Positions 22,512-33,404 of a DNA stretch of 64,000 bases are shown here, piece by piece; positions within the stretch are counted from its first letter, which is position 1; each line of letters opens with the position of its first letter. The stretch spans positions 1,922,001 through 1,986,000 of the forward strand of contig NC_089428.1 of assembly GCF_013426205.1 (NCBI RefSeq). Reading direction: 5' to 3'. The notes beneath the pieces are model-generated. The model worked only from the letters and a program-made list of their open reading frames with translations, did no database searches and had not been told where the DNA came from. The DNA comes from Metarhizium brunneum. Taxonomy: Eukaryota; Ascomycota; Sordariomycetes; Hypocreales; Clavicipitaceae. Both the position numbers and the translations under genes were made by a program.

Positions 22512-24728
22512 CTACTGCAAGACTGCAAGTGGCACGTCGACAATTTTGTCTCGCAAGTAGTCAGCAAATCCTTTGCCAAATGCATCCAGTCTCGTCGAGC
22601 TACTCACGCCCCGTTCCAAAATGCCGTATATGACGAAATGAACCGCGTGAATGCGGGGGAATTCAACCCGTTCTACGGTGTAGCTCGGGTCGGCGTCTTC
22701 ACCCAACAGCTGCCACATTCGCTCACGAGATAACCATGACCGCAGCCACTCCCATTGCTTCTCTGTTCGGACAAATACACCGACATTCAGATTTGGCCCC
22801 TTGTCTCCGGACCGTGCAAGAGCAATGTCTCCAAGGCGGATAGATTTGTGTGCCCCCGTAAAGGCCACAGGGTTGCTCGTGTCGTAACTATCTCGAGGAG
22901 TTGACGCCTCGGACGAGAAGGCAGGTGCACTACCTGCAGGATAGGAGGATTTCGAAATTGTCTGACCGGATTCGTCAATTCCAATTAGATGTGCTGTCTC
23001 CTTGAGATGAGCCTGCTGGCACAGGGCGGGATAGTATGCAATGTACGGTCTTGGGACGGCAGTTCTCATGTCTAGGGCACAGTGAAATCCTACTCAGAAA
23101 AATCAGAATACCAGAGTGCACAAAAGGATTTTCTTATCTTGGGAGCAAGACCGTTGACTAACCGGAAAAGTGTTTGAGAGAGATGTCTTTGAAAGCATTC
23201 GCGACTTCCAAAACCCCCTTTGCGTCTTTGCCTTGGGCTACTACCCTGATGTACATGGTGCTGCTATTCTGGCTGGTTGGATTTGTAGCGGGGGTGCCAA
23301 TTCTAGCCCAGAATCAGGGTCAGAGCCGGATCGTTTCATAAAGAGAATAGATGCCGTATCTTACCGTTGAAACTGGAGGAGATCAAGATCTTTCACTTTG
23401 ACACCAAGATTACGGCGGACTTGCTGTTCCAACAGAGCACATTTCTCCTCCCAGCCGTACCCTGTAGCATTGAACAGCAGCTGGCACTCGTAGCCGCCTT
23501 TATAAAAAATAGCTAGCTTTGTTGTTGGCGGAGGAGGAAGCCCTCTGATACCCGTAACAAGGACTCTATGAATAAATTAGCATGGGCGTGCAAGAGAGCG
23601 TAAGAACTCAAGCAGGGGATCGATTCACCTATTTTCGCCAATGGATTTTATATCTACACCATCCAATACTGCTTTGGTGTCGCTGTGCATGTAGACATTA
23701 CCTTGTAGCTCATAGAGTAGCTGGCACTTGACGGTGTCTTTGTTTATAACACCTCCAGTACCGGGATGTTTGGTGATTACACAAGATCCATCATCATGAA
23801 CCTCGGCAATCGGAAATCCAGGGTCGACGAAACGATCCAGTCCACCGTACTGAGGTTCCGTGAATCCAGCAAAGTTGCCCCCGGTGACGTATGCAGAGCA
23901 CTCAATCAAGTGGCCTGCAATCAAGGCGCCGGCTAACCTGTCATAGTCAGCCGCGCTCCAAGACCACCAATACCAGGCCGCTGCAATGACGGGTGACGCA
24001 TCGGACACACGTCCTGCGATGACAATGTCAGCCCCGTGTTGGAAAGCGGTCAGGATGCCCCGAGCACCGAGATACGCATTTGCCGAGACGATCTGGGCCC
24101 CCGTGGCCAGGTCCTGAGCGTCTTGAATGTACGAACGGCTTTGTTCTTGGTTGGAATTGGCCGATGATTCATCCAGGTGTGGGAGAAGCGCAGAGTCTAG
24201 CGTCGGGGGCATATTTTGGCCGACTTGATGGCGTAAATCATCGCCGGTTATATAGGCAACTGATAGTGAGTACCGCTTCTCCTGGACCATCATGGCGATT
24301 TTCTCAGCTAGTCCCTTGGGATTGAGCGCACCGCCATTTATAGCGACCTTGATACGCTTGTCGTTGATTACATCGAGGGTCTTTTCCAGACCTTCAAGTG
24401 CAGACATTTCGTACCCTGGATGAGAGCCTGAAGCAAATGCTTCCGCGTTTTGAGCAATGTTGACCTCTGCAAATGAGTGAGTATAGAATTTTTAGGAGTT
24501 GACTATACATGACACACTTACCGGCGAGGTAGTCACCCGTGATGAAGTCGACATCTCCGAGAGTGGCCTGCTTGTACATTTCTATCGCAGGATCGCCTTG
24601 ACGAGCATGGTTGATTAGCGAACTGATTGACGGTGTTTTTGGGGTTTCTGATGCGCACCACAGTAGCCGGAGCAATTCGCTATGCGGACTGCTCGCTTGC
24701 CGAATGCTCCCTCACGCCAGGACGACAT
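22512..24728 (-). CDS. AtuA/DUF1446-family protein with C-terminal AtuA-like domain
   Basis: Six exons, join(22512..23089,23163..23302,23365..23565,23629..24466,24522..24596,24659..24728) on the complement, give 633 aa; introns of 55-73 nt all keep frame. The N-terminus has the family opening VRIANCSGYCGDPA, then QATLGDVDFITGDYLAE and HPGYE. The middle holds KVAINGGALNP, GADIVIAGRVSDASP and an ECSAYVTGGNFAGF segment typical of DUF1446. A final ~100-residue AtuA-like domain starts near the LARSGDKGPNLNVGV motif. AtuA is named from Pseudomonas acyclic terpene utilisation, but the reaction is not established to my knowledge. It is divergent from a CaiB/BaiF CoA-transferase with 615 bases between starts, which suggests joint use of an acyl-CoA substrate. 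The start ATG gives a short leader before the conserved block. Confidence 0.88.
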
Positions 24729-25343
24729 CTTGAAGTATAACTTTGAATAATCTCTGTAAGAATCTCTAGACTTGTTGCTAAATCAGAAAATGCCAATGAC
24801 CCCGGCTGGCGGTTCGTCGACTTTATAAGTGAACCGCCTCTGGTGTGGATGAATGCCGACCGAGGCTCTTGACATTGTTTCTCCAAACGCCCGGTGAACT
24901 CATGGCCACCAACCTGCCATCGATACTACGTGCCGGCCATCCTTGCGAGTTTATGACGTTGCCGACACTTGCGTCCCAAAAACTCCGAGAGCCCGGCTGC
25001 GCCATGTTCAACTCCCACGGAGTTTCCGGAGCCGTCACGACCTGATGGAGTTTTGAGCGGGGCACATGCCAAAACTCCTTTCAATGGGAGGGCATCTACT
25101 CCGTATTCGAGCATGCAATACGATTCCCTTCTGTCTAGTGCGAAGATGGCGACGTGCCGGGGGAACCGGCTTACTCCGATCCGAGTCGGCTGATGCAACG
25201 CTCAGTTTGTCAGTCAGATTATATAAAAGTAAGCGTGGCCGTTGTATAAAAAGAATAGAATAAACAGAGTAAACGTGTCACCTCATCATCATCATCACCC
25301 TTGTTTTTTTCTGCAACAGCACTGCAAGTCGCTTACTACAGTC
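24729..25343. promoter_or_regulatory. Divergent AtuA/CaiB promoter with four CGGAGT motifs and an inverted repeat
   Basis: CGGAGT or its complement occurs at 24,982-24,987, 25,018-25,023, 25,098-25,103 and 25,173-25,178. CGG-containing sites are typical of Zn2Cys6 regulators, and one is encoded 2.5 kb downstream. A perfect 9-bp inverted repeat (GGAGTTTTG / CAAAACTCC) has arms at 25,047-25,055 and 25,070-25,078. ATATAAAA near 25,220 could be the TATA element for the CaiB gene. Confidence 0.5.
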
Positions 25344-27092
25344 ATGGAGAATTACTCGGTTCAACAGGAGAGCCAGCGCATCCTAGAGGAGCAACTCCTC
25401 AAGAACGAGCAATTATCCCTGCCCCGCGAGTTTGTGGAAGCAGCAAAGCGAGTCAAAATTACCGGCAAGGATCCCAAGCCATTTATCCCGACCCCATGTA
25501 AAGTCACCGAGTCCGCAGCGGCGCTGGCTGCCCTCGTAGCGGCCGAAGGGAGTGCCATCAGTGCCGACCGCTACGGCATCGGATACCAAGCCGCCGAAGT
25601 TGATACGTGAGTGCCCGGCGTTCGAAATACATATAGAAGGGCTTGCTGCTTACACCCCTGGCCGTGTTAGGGACCTCGCCACCCTTTTCCTAGAGTCCAT
25701 TATCCTGCCCACCATCAATGGCAAGCCGGCCATGCAGGATGACCGCGTGCTGGCCGAGCTAAAGAAGGGGGACTTGTACGACATGGCGAAGCCTATCCAC
25801 CAGCAGGCGACAAACGTTTACCAGACCAAGGATGGCAAATGGTACCATTTGCACGGGTCAATGAATGCCTCGGCGACAATGGGCCTGGTTGGTGTGGAAG
25901 AGCAGGACGTGACGCGTGAGGAGGCCATCAAGATCTTCAGCGACAAGGTCGCCCAGTATGACGCCGCGTACCTGGAAAAAACGGCCAACGAACATCTTCG
26001 CCAAGCAGGGGTGACGTGCCTCACCCCCGAGGAATTCTTTGCCTCGGAACACGGCAAGATCATGGCGGATGAGCCGCTCTGGACTATGAAGCCGGTTCCC
26101 GCACCACGGAGCACCTGGCCAGCGCAAAAGTCGGACAAGCTCAAGCCGCTCGAGGGCATACGTGTCATTGACTTTTCCCGTGTGATTGCCGCCCCCGTCA
26201 TCTCCAAAGTCCTGGCCGTTCTCGGCGCCCAAGTCATCAAGGTGTCGAACAAGAACCTGCCCGATGTCACTGCAACATGGATTGATCTGAGCACGGGCAA
26301 GAAGGACGCAGATATCGACTTGAAGAGTGACGAGGGCAAGAACACATTCAAGCGACTCGTCGCGGGCGCCGACGTCTTGATCGACGGTTATCGCCCCGGC
26401 ATTCTGGCCAAACTGGGCTTCAACTCTGCGTCGCTGCGCACAATCAACCCGAAGCTGGTGTACGTCCGCGAGAACTGCTACGGGTTCAAGGGCCCGCTGG
26501 CATATCGCTCCGGCTGGCAGCAGATAAGCGACTGCCTCGTGGGCATCTCGTGGCTGCAAGGGAAATTCCTGGGCTTGAATGAGCCGGTGGTGCCTCTGCT
26601 TCGTACGTCAATGTCCCCCCTTTCTTGCCAATGATGCATCAGCTAATCTTGTCGCGTTTTGTAGCCAATTCCGACTATCAGACAGGTCTTGTGGGCGCAG
26701 CCGCAGTCTTGCAGGCGTTGTTTCAACGGACCAAGGTAGACTGCACGTACGACATTGATGTGAGCCTGACGCAGTACAACATATGGTACTATCGCCTTGG
26801 CCAGTACACTGCGGACCAGGGAAAAGCGATTTTGGCACGAAATGAAGGCTTCCACGTTCGGCATTATGACGAAATGTTTTCGTTGATACAAAAAACCCAC
26901 GCTGCCATATCCAAGGCTCGGCCGGAACTGTTTAAAAACCCTGACTACTTTTCCACTATGTCTGGGCGAGAGTGGGGAGTGGGTGACGATATTACCATTT
27001 TGGCACCGCCCTTTAAATTTGAGACGTCGGTGCTTGAGTACGCAGTTCCTTCTGGAGTACGGGGGAGGTCGATTCCTGAATGGGCGGCATAG
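25344..27092 (+). CDS. CaiB/BaiF family (class III) CoA-transferase
   Basis: Three exons, join(25344..25606,25671..26602,26665..27092), give 540 aa; introns are 64 and 62 nt. A CoA-transferase III core begins near residue 245 (LEGIRVIDFSRVIAAPVISKVLAVLGAQVIKV). It continues with LVAGADVLIDGYRPGILAKLG, an NPKLVYVRENCYGFKGP segment, and the NSDYQTGLVGAAAVLQAL segment, whose Asp sits where the family's catalytic aspartate is expected. The first ~240 residues are a partial, diverged repeat of the fold, as in other fungal members. The enzyme moves CoA between carboxylic acids through aspartyl-CoA thioester intermediates. Pairing with the divergent AtuA-family gene suggests activation of a branched or terpenoid acid. 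The start is the first ATG in frame after the promoter. Confidence 0.87.
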
Positions 27093-27904
27093 ATGGTTGA
27101 ATAGGGACATGACGCACAAGGGTTGGCATACCGGTAAACTAGACTAGTGTTATTACAGAAAAGGCCCACCAGATCATGAAACCCAATGAAGGAGCTTTTT
27201 ACCGGCAAAGGACCTATTGGTTAATGTACACAGATTGAACACATGCCCGGGCAAGAGCCCTAGACACAGCCGTTCCCTTCATGCATATATAGTGGTCACT
27301 AGTCCCTCTTTTCCTCGAGGAAAACCAATGAAATTTGACACCCTACTGGATTATCTTTGAATTGAATCCTTTCCAAGCCCTTGATATCAAGCGCCTGCCA
27401 CAGTTGTGCATAGTTTGATCAAGAGCTTTGTGCAGGAAGGTAGCCGGCGAGACACTGGTACGTTTTTATATGCTCAGGTAATGCTACTAACAGTAACATT
27501 TCGCGCCAAGAATTGGGTTGTATTCATGATAATTTTGTGATGCGTGCGTTATTAGTTGTGGGGTGTTGTGAAGCTGTGATGGCGAGAAACGACCCTCAAG
27601 GTCTGACGATGCCTTGCAATCTGACACCGACGCTGATGTGCACATTTCCCCTGAGAGTTGCAGAGTCACAGACGTAAATGCCAACCCGGGAATAAAGGGA
27701 ACATTGAAGGGATGCAAAGGACACAGCGTGCCACCGCCGATCCCGTCACGGTGGCGCCGAGCCAAGCCAAGACCCCGCGGAGGAGCGGAGCACAGACTCG
27801 GACATTTCGGCACTTCTAGAAGCAATTTTGAAACGTCACTCCAGCTATTGACAGTCAAGGTGTCCTTGTGTCCAACACTGTTGAAGCCAACAGTGGCAGC
27901 TCGA
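27093..27904. other. Intergenic with dispersed repeat copy C
   Basis: No convincing gene. The first half is occupied by a copy of the dispersed repeat (27,190-27,385). The second half precedes the Zn2Cys6 gene; a plus-strand frame stays open from about 27,614 into its first exon, so an earlier start cannot be excluded. Confidence 0.5.
27190..27385 (+). repeat. Dispersed repeat, copy C
   Basis: Same ordered blocks as copies A and B: CCGGCAAAGGACCT, GAACACATGCCCGGGCAAGAG, CTTCATGCATATATAGTGGT, then GAGGAAAACCAATG and GGATTATCTTTGAATTG. It lies just downstream of the CoA-transferase stop. Confidence 0.6.
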
Positions 27905-30217
27905 ATGGATGCCAAAGCACCGACGGGTCAACGGCCCGGGACTCGACTCCGAAGCGGTTGGAAACGGCGAGTTGCCAAGGTTAGTCGTCCACACTCCGAA
28001 CTGACCAGACCATTTTTGCTAAGGAGTTGCTGTTTGTAAACGCCAAGGCTTGTGATGCTTGCCGTCACCGAAAGATCAGATGCAACGGCGTGCGCCCCAT
28101 CTGTTTGCAATGCCGAACCAGCGGCGCTGATTGCCACTACTCGGATCATCAACCTACTGATCAAACGTTTCGCCCGTTGTCCGAGAGCGTCGTCCGCGGG
28201 CAAGAGCCATTGAGGGACCAAGATTGCAAGCACACGCATGAAGAGTCAGCTGAGGCCTCAAGGAAAACAACTTCGCCTCCCGACGGGTCGGCCGTAGGTA
28301 CAATGGTGGTCGAAGATACTGGGGAGTTGAGATACTTTGGTATGTCAAACGACAATCCAGTCAGATGGAATCAACTGACTTGGAACACAACCAGGGCCTT
28401 CTGCCAGCCTAGCTATCCTCTCACCCGGTGGCTTAGAATGGCTAGAGCTGCACACCAACGACTCGACTCTGCGGCAAAGACTTCTATCACCATTGACGGC
28501 TCGTGGGAACAGCTGGGCCAAATGGGCTCATCCCCACGCATCTACACAATCCCCAGCAAGCCTCAACTGCTCAAGTTGCTCGACGGCCGCCTCAGCAACG
28601 CAGTCGCTACCATGGGAGGAGGCGTCATCATTAGTCGACGAGTTTCTGGAAAATTTCAACATTGCTTTACCCATCTTTCATCCTCCCACGCTCACTAGCC
28701 TTCTAGAGAAACACTACGCAACCAATCTACATACAGACAAGGCCAGCACAGAACCAGCTTGGCCGGTGGCATTGTTCTCCATTCTCGCCATGGCACAGAG
28801 AAAACGCGCTGAGGAGAGCTCGAACCCACAGGAAGCTTTAGAGAAAGCATGGAACTTTGCAGACAGGGCCGTGGAAGGCGCCACGTCCGTCCTCACGAGC
28901 AGCGTGAGCATGTTGTCAGTTCAGGGTATTTTGACTCTGGCATGGTTCTTTTACGGGACACCAAATCCGCAGCCGTTCTTCTCCTTCTCCGCCGCTGCCG
29001 TGCGCCTCGTCCACGCGGCCGGGATGCACCGGACGACAGGCCACTCACTACTGTCACCCACCGACAAAGTCCAACGGAACCGACTATTTTGGATCGCCCT
29101 CATATTCGACTCGACGGCGGCTGCGCGCACCGGCCGTCCATGTACGCAGGACATCAACGACATTGGCGTGCCGTTGCCGGCCCTCTCACCAAGGGACAAC
29201 CTGGGCATCCTGCTGGGTCTATCCGGCGACAGGGCGCTCAACATTCTCGTGGCAAAATCCAGACTAGCCATGATACAATGTAAAGCCTACACTAGACTAT
29301 TCACGACGTCAGCGTCCGCCAAGTCCATCGAGGATATCGAATTCGGGATCGGAGAGCTCGGCACAGAGCTAGATGAGTTGAGCCTCGTCATACCAAGCAG
29401 CATGCTGGGCCGGGACACGCCCAGCCATACCCTGGATTGGCATCCCGGCCACTATTCACACATTATCGGCCTGGCGATGGCCCTTCATGGCTGCATCATC
29501 ACGGTGCACAGTGCCACCTGGTACCGCGATTCGAAAAGCTCCCCCAACCGTGACGCAAGGCGTGGCGAGACCAGGATGAGGTTCCGGCATTTGGAGCGGT
29601 GTCTGCATTCGAGCGTTGAAATAGAGAGGCTGGCTTGTCTGATTCCCCGCCATCGTAACAACCTTATGTGGTGAGTCGTCACCGCCCTGCTGACCCGGAC
29701 GTGAGTCTAACCACTTCATAGGGAGGCGGTATCTCATGCGCACAAGGCCCTCATGCCGCTGGTCATTGCTGTTCTTTCGGACCCGTCGAGCGAGGATGCC
29801 GAAGGCCAGCTACGGTGTATGGAGAGACTGGTTCTGTTCACGTCGGAGCTCATGGCAAGTCAGCAGGACACGTATTTGAAACCATTGGTGCAAGTCTCTC
29901 AGGAGCTGGCCCGGGCTGCGCGCGAAGCAAGATGTAAAGCAGGCCGTGTAGCTGAGGGCGATGCCGGTGGCGCAAATAGTGGTGCATCCAACGAGAACAG
30001 TGTGTTCGTGCAACCTTCATTCACGGCTTATTTGCGGGCTTCGCACACGGGTTCGGCTCATGCTGATGGAAGCGTGTTGGAGACGTCTCAGGCTGAGACG
30101 AATAATGATCTTGGGATGGGAGCATGCCAAACCGACGACCTTATTAGCAGCTTGTTGTGGGATTGGCAAGGGCCATCGGGATATTTCTTGGGAGGCTTGG
30201 ATACTGATGAGGGGTGA
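27905..30217 (+). CDS. Zn2Cys6 fungal transcription factor, with apparent +1 frameshift
   Basis: Exons 27905..27979, 28048..29670 and 29722..30217. The zinc-cluster motif CX2CX6CX6CX2CX6C is complete (C27, C30, C37, C44, C47, C54), preceded by a basic RRVAK. A fungal-specific TF domain follows: LVDEFLENFNIALPIFHPPT, FSAAAVRLVHAAGMHRT, RNRLFWIALIFDSTAAARTGRP, NDIGVPLP. The zinc cluster is in one frame and the TF domain in another. The change falls at about 28,575-28,640, where both frames are open, and no intron-sized gap with good splice sites fits. Total exon length is one base more than a multiple of three, as one extra base would give. So the gene is frameshifted, or the assembly has an error, or an unusual splice is used. 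It is a candidate regulator of the AtuA/CaiB pair upstream. Confidence 0.75.
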
Positions 30218-30868
30218 GGAGTCGCGAAGACTACGAGGAGGCTTGTGATATATCAGACGTGGTATTTATTTTCCTGGCTGCGGAGAGCATCAATGTTAAA
30301 GTCATTGTACCTTTTGAAGTGCATTTTGACATTTCCCGAAAGAGAGATATATACTTTGAACAATCAGCAATGTTTATCGTCACGAATTTCGGCATCACAA
30401 CGAAGCTCATATAAAGGCACTGGGTAGCTACAGACTCAGGTAGTCAGCAGATGCTAAATGACGGCCCAAGATGACAGAGAGATTGAAAGATGTTATCTTC
30501 CGGATACGCAAAAGATACAAGACGGTTCCAGAACCAAAGGCAAACATGTCTGGTGTGTAACATCCTGTCATTGTGGCGCTTCTAAACCCAATCAACGGTC
30601 AAGAGATGCATCGCGTTTCAGTCTCCAAGAAATTTCTCAGTGACGTCAAGGTATGAAAGAGCTCCTCCCGCCCGGCAAGTTCGGGTGCAGTGGCTGCAAT
30701 TGATGGCGTCAAACATTCCTCATAGCATCGCGCATCGAAGCTCAAGTACGTGGCGTGATTGACTGTCAAGACTCAACACCAACTTCTCACCACTGCATTC
30801 AAACCATAAATCATCTTCGACAAAACAACTACAAATAATCCAGATTCCTCACGAAGGCCTTTCACGCA
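30218..30868. other. Intergenic, no clear gene
   Basis: 650 bases between the Zn2Cys6 stop and the DapA-family start. Only short frames without motifs are seen. The last ~150 bases are presumably the promoter and leader of the aldolase-like gene. Confidence 0.5.
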
Positions 30869-32232
30869 ATGCCAAAGATACCTCCTGCGGGACTTTACGC
30901 TCCCTTGCCAGTATTTTTCACCAAGGATGACGAGCTAGGTACGTCACCGGCATGTGTTTCCAGTCGCGAGAGAACCAACATACTAAGCTACCCAGATCTG
31001 GATGCCTACGCAAAGCACGCCAAATGTAAGAACCGGTGATGATGACGGCCAGAAAGATGAGTCACTTATCAACCACGAACAGATGTTGCAGCAGCGGGCA
31101 TTCTGCCAGTGGCTTCGGCAAGTATAGGCGAAGCCGCACACCTTGTATGTCCCCCCTCCTCCCTGCGTTTCATCCCATCCAACACATATGTTAGGATCAC
31201 TCGGAGCGTATCAAGGTGATCAAGACCTTGCGAGATGCTCTCAACTCTATTGATTTGCACGAAACACCCATCGTGGCTGGCGTCGGCGCCCCCAGCACCC
31301 GTGAAACCATTCAGCTTGCGCGAGACGCCGCCGCCTCCGGAGCAGAATTCGTGCTCGTTGTTCCGCCAGGCTACTACGCCAGGGTTCTAAAAGCGAACCC
31401 AGCAGCGATGCACAAGTTCTTCATTGATGTAGCTGCCGCGTCCCCAGTCCCCGTGTTAGTCGTCCCCAAATACCGCGCCCACGGCCGCCGTCCCTGGCAC
31501 CGTGGACCCAATTGCAAGCAATCAAATTTGCTAATCGGCGATTTTCAAGAATCATATACAACTACCCGGCGGTTGCTGCTCGGATAGACCTTGACAGCGA
31601 CGATGTGGTCGCCATTGCAAAGGCTGCGCCGAATATATGCGGCATCATGCTATCGTAAGTCCTGTAGAACTAGGCCCCTCGTTCGTGATGCTGACCGAGT
31701 CCGTGATAGCTGCGGCAATGTTGGCAAATTGGCCAGAATTACAACCTTGGTGGATAATTCGAGATTTACCACGCTCGCAGGGTTCATCGACTTTCTCCTC
31801 CCGTCGATTTGTGTAGGATCTGCCGGGGCCATTAGTCCCCTGCCCAACGTTGCTCCGGTGAGTTCTCTAGCTTCATGGCCGTGATTCAAACTTACTGTTT
31901 TTTTTAGGAATTTTGCATGAAGCTCTGGCGGGCGTCTCGTGGCGTCGATAACGCCGTTGACCGCCAGTTTGCAAAGGAGCTTCAGGGCTTGGCTGCTCTT
32001 GGGGAAGCGGCCATTATCAAGAAAGGCGTAGGTGCTCCGCCATTTGAGTTTACAGTTAACACGAGCGCTGACGCTATTACAGTTGTCTGGCTTGAAGCAG
32101 TTCCTCAGCCAGCAGTTTGGTTATCCTGCTGCGCCGAGGCTGCCACTGCCGCTGATGGAGGAGGTGTCTGCAAAGTTGTCCGAAAACCAACACATTAAAG
32201 ACATAATGGAACTGGAGAAGGGTTTGCACTAA
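30869..32232 (+). CDS. DapA/DHDPS-family aldolase-like protein lacking the Schiff-base lysine
   Basis: Eight exons, join(30869..30938,30996..31025,31083..31144,31195..31454,31550..31654,31710..31857,31908..32027,32083..32232), give 314 aa, the usual family length. Features of the TIM-barrel family are present: PPAGLYAPLPVFF at the start, a GEAAHL segment in place of the GSTGE loop, AGVGAPSTRETIQLA, VVPPGYY, the IYNYP motif with the proton-relay Tyr at Y144, and CGNVGKLAR. The Schiff-base lysine expected in a GIKLT-like motif is methionine (M174 in GIMLS, codon 31,647-31,649). Relatives include L-threo-3-deoxyhexulosonate and 4-hydroxy-2-oxoglutarate aldolases and DHDPS; without the lysine, normal class I aldolase chemistry should fail. 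The exon 4 donor (GTTAGT at 31,455) was chosen because it alone restores frame. Confidence 0.83.
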
Positions 32233-32471
32233 TAATCTTGGGGGGCTCTTAGCTACATGGGCTTTAATATGGTAATTACTGTTTATTATGGACCATAGTC
32301 TGTTGATATTTGTTCCAACTTTCCAGCCGCAGAGGGCTACAGTCTGACTATTATGGATATGGAGAACTGCTAAAAAATATGCAAATGCGTTAATATCTTC
32401 AAAACCTTTTCCATAGTAATGAAAACTTAACCAGTCGACCTGCCATGTGCTTTTTTTCGCCAGCGTCAAAA

Positions 32472-33404
32472 TCACTGCAATCCCTTCTTGATGGCCTGCT
32501 CGAGGCTTTCCCTCTGCAAGCCCAGCTTCTCCAGCTTCTCTAATTCCACCACATCGACCTTATTCTGAAAATCGCCTCCATGACCTTGCAGGAAGTGCGT
32601 AACAAAAAACTTTACATACGGCGCCACACCATCGCCCTGCCTGATCTTCTCCTCGTACTCATTCTCCACGTCCTTCACATCGCGCACCCGAATATCCCAG
32701 TCTGCATCCGTCGTCTCCGTCGCGCGCTGGACAGCCTGCAAGATGTCCCTCTGCGTCAGGTGGAACGAGGGAGTGTACACAGCCTTGTTCTTGTACCGGG
32801 CCAGATCGGCCTCGGGCAGACTCAGCACCGCGGCCACAGCCTCGGCAGCGTGGGCGATGCTCGCCGTGCTGACTTTGGCATCCGCGCCGCGCCACAACGT
32901 CGCCTTGCGAGCTTTGTAGTCTATGCCCCATAGTCCTCCCTTGAGGCCGTCGTCGAGCCATGGGCCGACGGCAATGGAGACCCAGCTGCTCACGCCAAGC
33001 TCCTCGATTAGATTGCGAATCTTCTTCTTTGCTACGAGCAGCCCGTTCTCCTCGACGAGCTTGCCGGCAAAGGGGTCGGGGCCGAACTCGGACGGGAACA
33101 CATAGGGTACGCCGACCTTGGCGGCGGCACGGATCGCCGGCTCCTGCAGCTTGGCGAGGAGAGAGAGCGGAGGCATCAGGACTACAGCATCTTGTCCCGT
33201 GAGCGCGTCCGTGAGGAAGGTTTCATCCTCGAGATTGCCCTTCTTGACAATGACTTCGCTGGGAAAGGCGCTCGTAGCTTCCGGTCGCTGGAGGGCGGTG
33301 ATGGTATGCCCGCCGTTGCTGATGAGGGTATTCACTGTTGGTTTGCCGACCTGGCCGCTGGCACCGATAATGGCAATCTTGCGTCCCTGGCCTTTTTGGG
33401 CCAT
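32472..33404 (-). CDS. NmrA/isoflavone-reductase-like NAD(P)-binding protein
   Basis: Single-exon 310 aa protein starting at the ATG at 33,404 (the open frame further upstream has no in-frame ATG). An atypical SDR dinucleotide motif GASGQVGKPT lies at residues 14-23 (G14, G17, G20), after the beta strand KIAIIG. PSEFGPDPFAG, VAKKKIRNLIEELGVSSWVSIAVGPWLD and TPSFHLTQRDILQAVQ are typical of fungal isoflavone reductase/PCBER-like proteins of the NmrA family. Such proteins reduce small aromatic or quinone-like substrates or act as NAD(P) sensors. The gene is convergent with the aldolase-like gene, with only 239 bases between stops. Confidence 0.87.
   Translation of the reverse strand: MAQKGQGRKIAIIGASGQVGKPTVNTLISNGGHTITALQRPEATSAFPSEVIVKKGNLEDETFLTDALTGQDAVVLMPPLSLLAKLQEPAIRAAAKVGVPYVFPSEFGPDPFAGKLVEENGLLVAKKKIRNLIEELGVSSWVSIAVGPWLDDGLKGGLWGIDYKARKATLWRGADAKVSTASIAHAAEAVAAVLSLPEADLARYKNKAVYTPSFHLTQRDILQAVQRATETTDADWDIRVRDVKDVENEYEEKIRQGDGVAPYVKFFVTHFLQGHGGDFQNKVDVVELEKLEKLGLQRESLEQAIKKGLQ

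Noticed and set aside
25818..26559. Long minus-strand frames (177 and 233 codons) inside the CoA-transferase gene
   Set aside because: They are antisense shadows of a GC-rich exon whose plus-strand translation carries clear family motifs.
27487..27915. 142-codon minus-strand frame overlapping the region upstream of the Zn2Cys6 gene
   Set aside because: No domain, no splice-linked continuation, and it opposes the well-supported zinc-cluster first exon.
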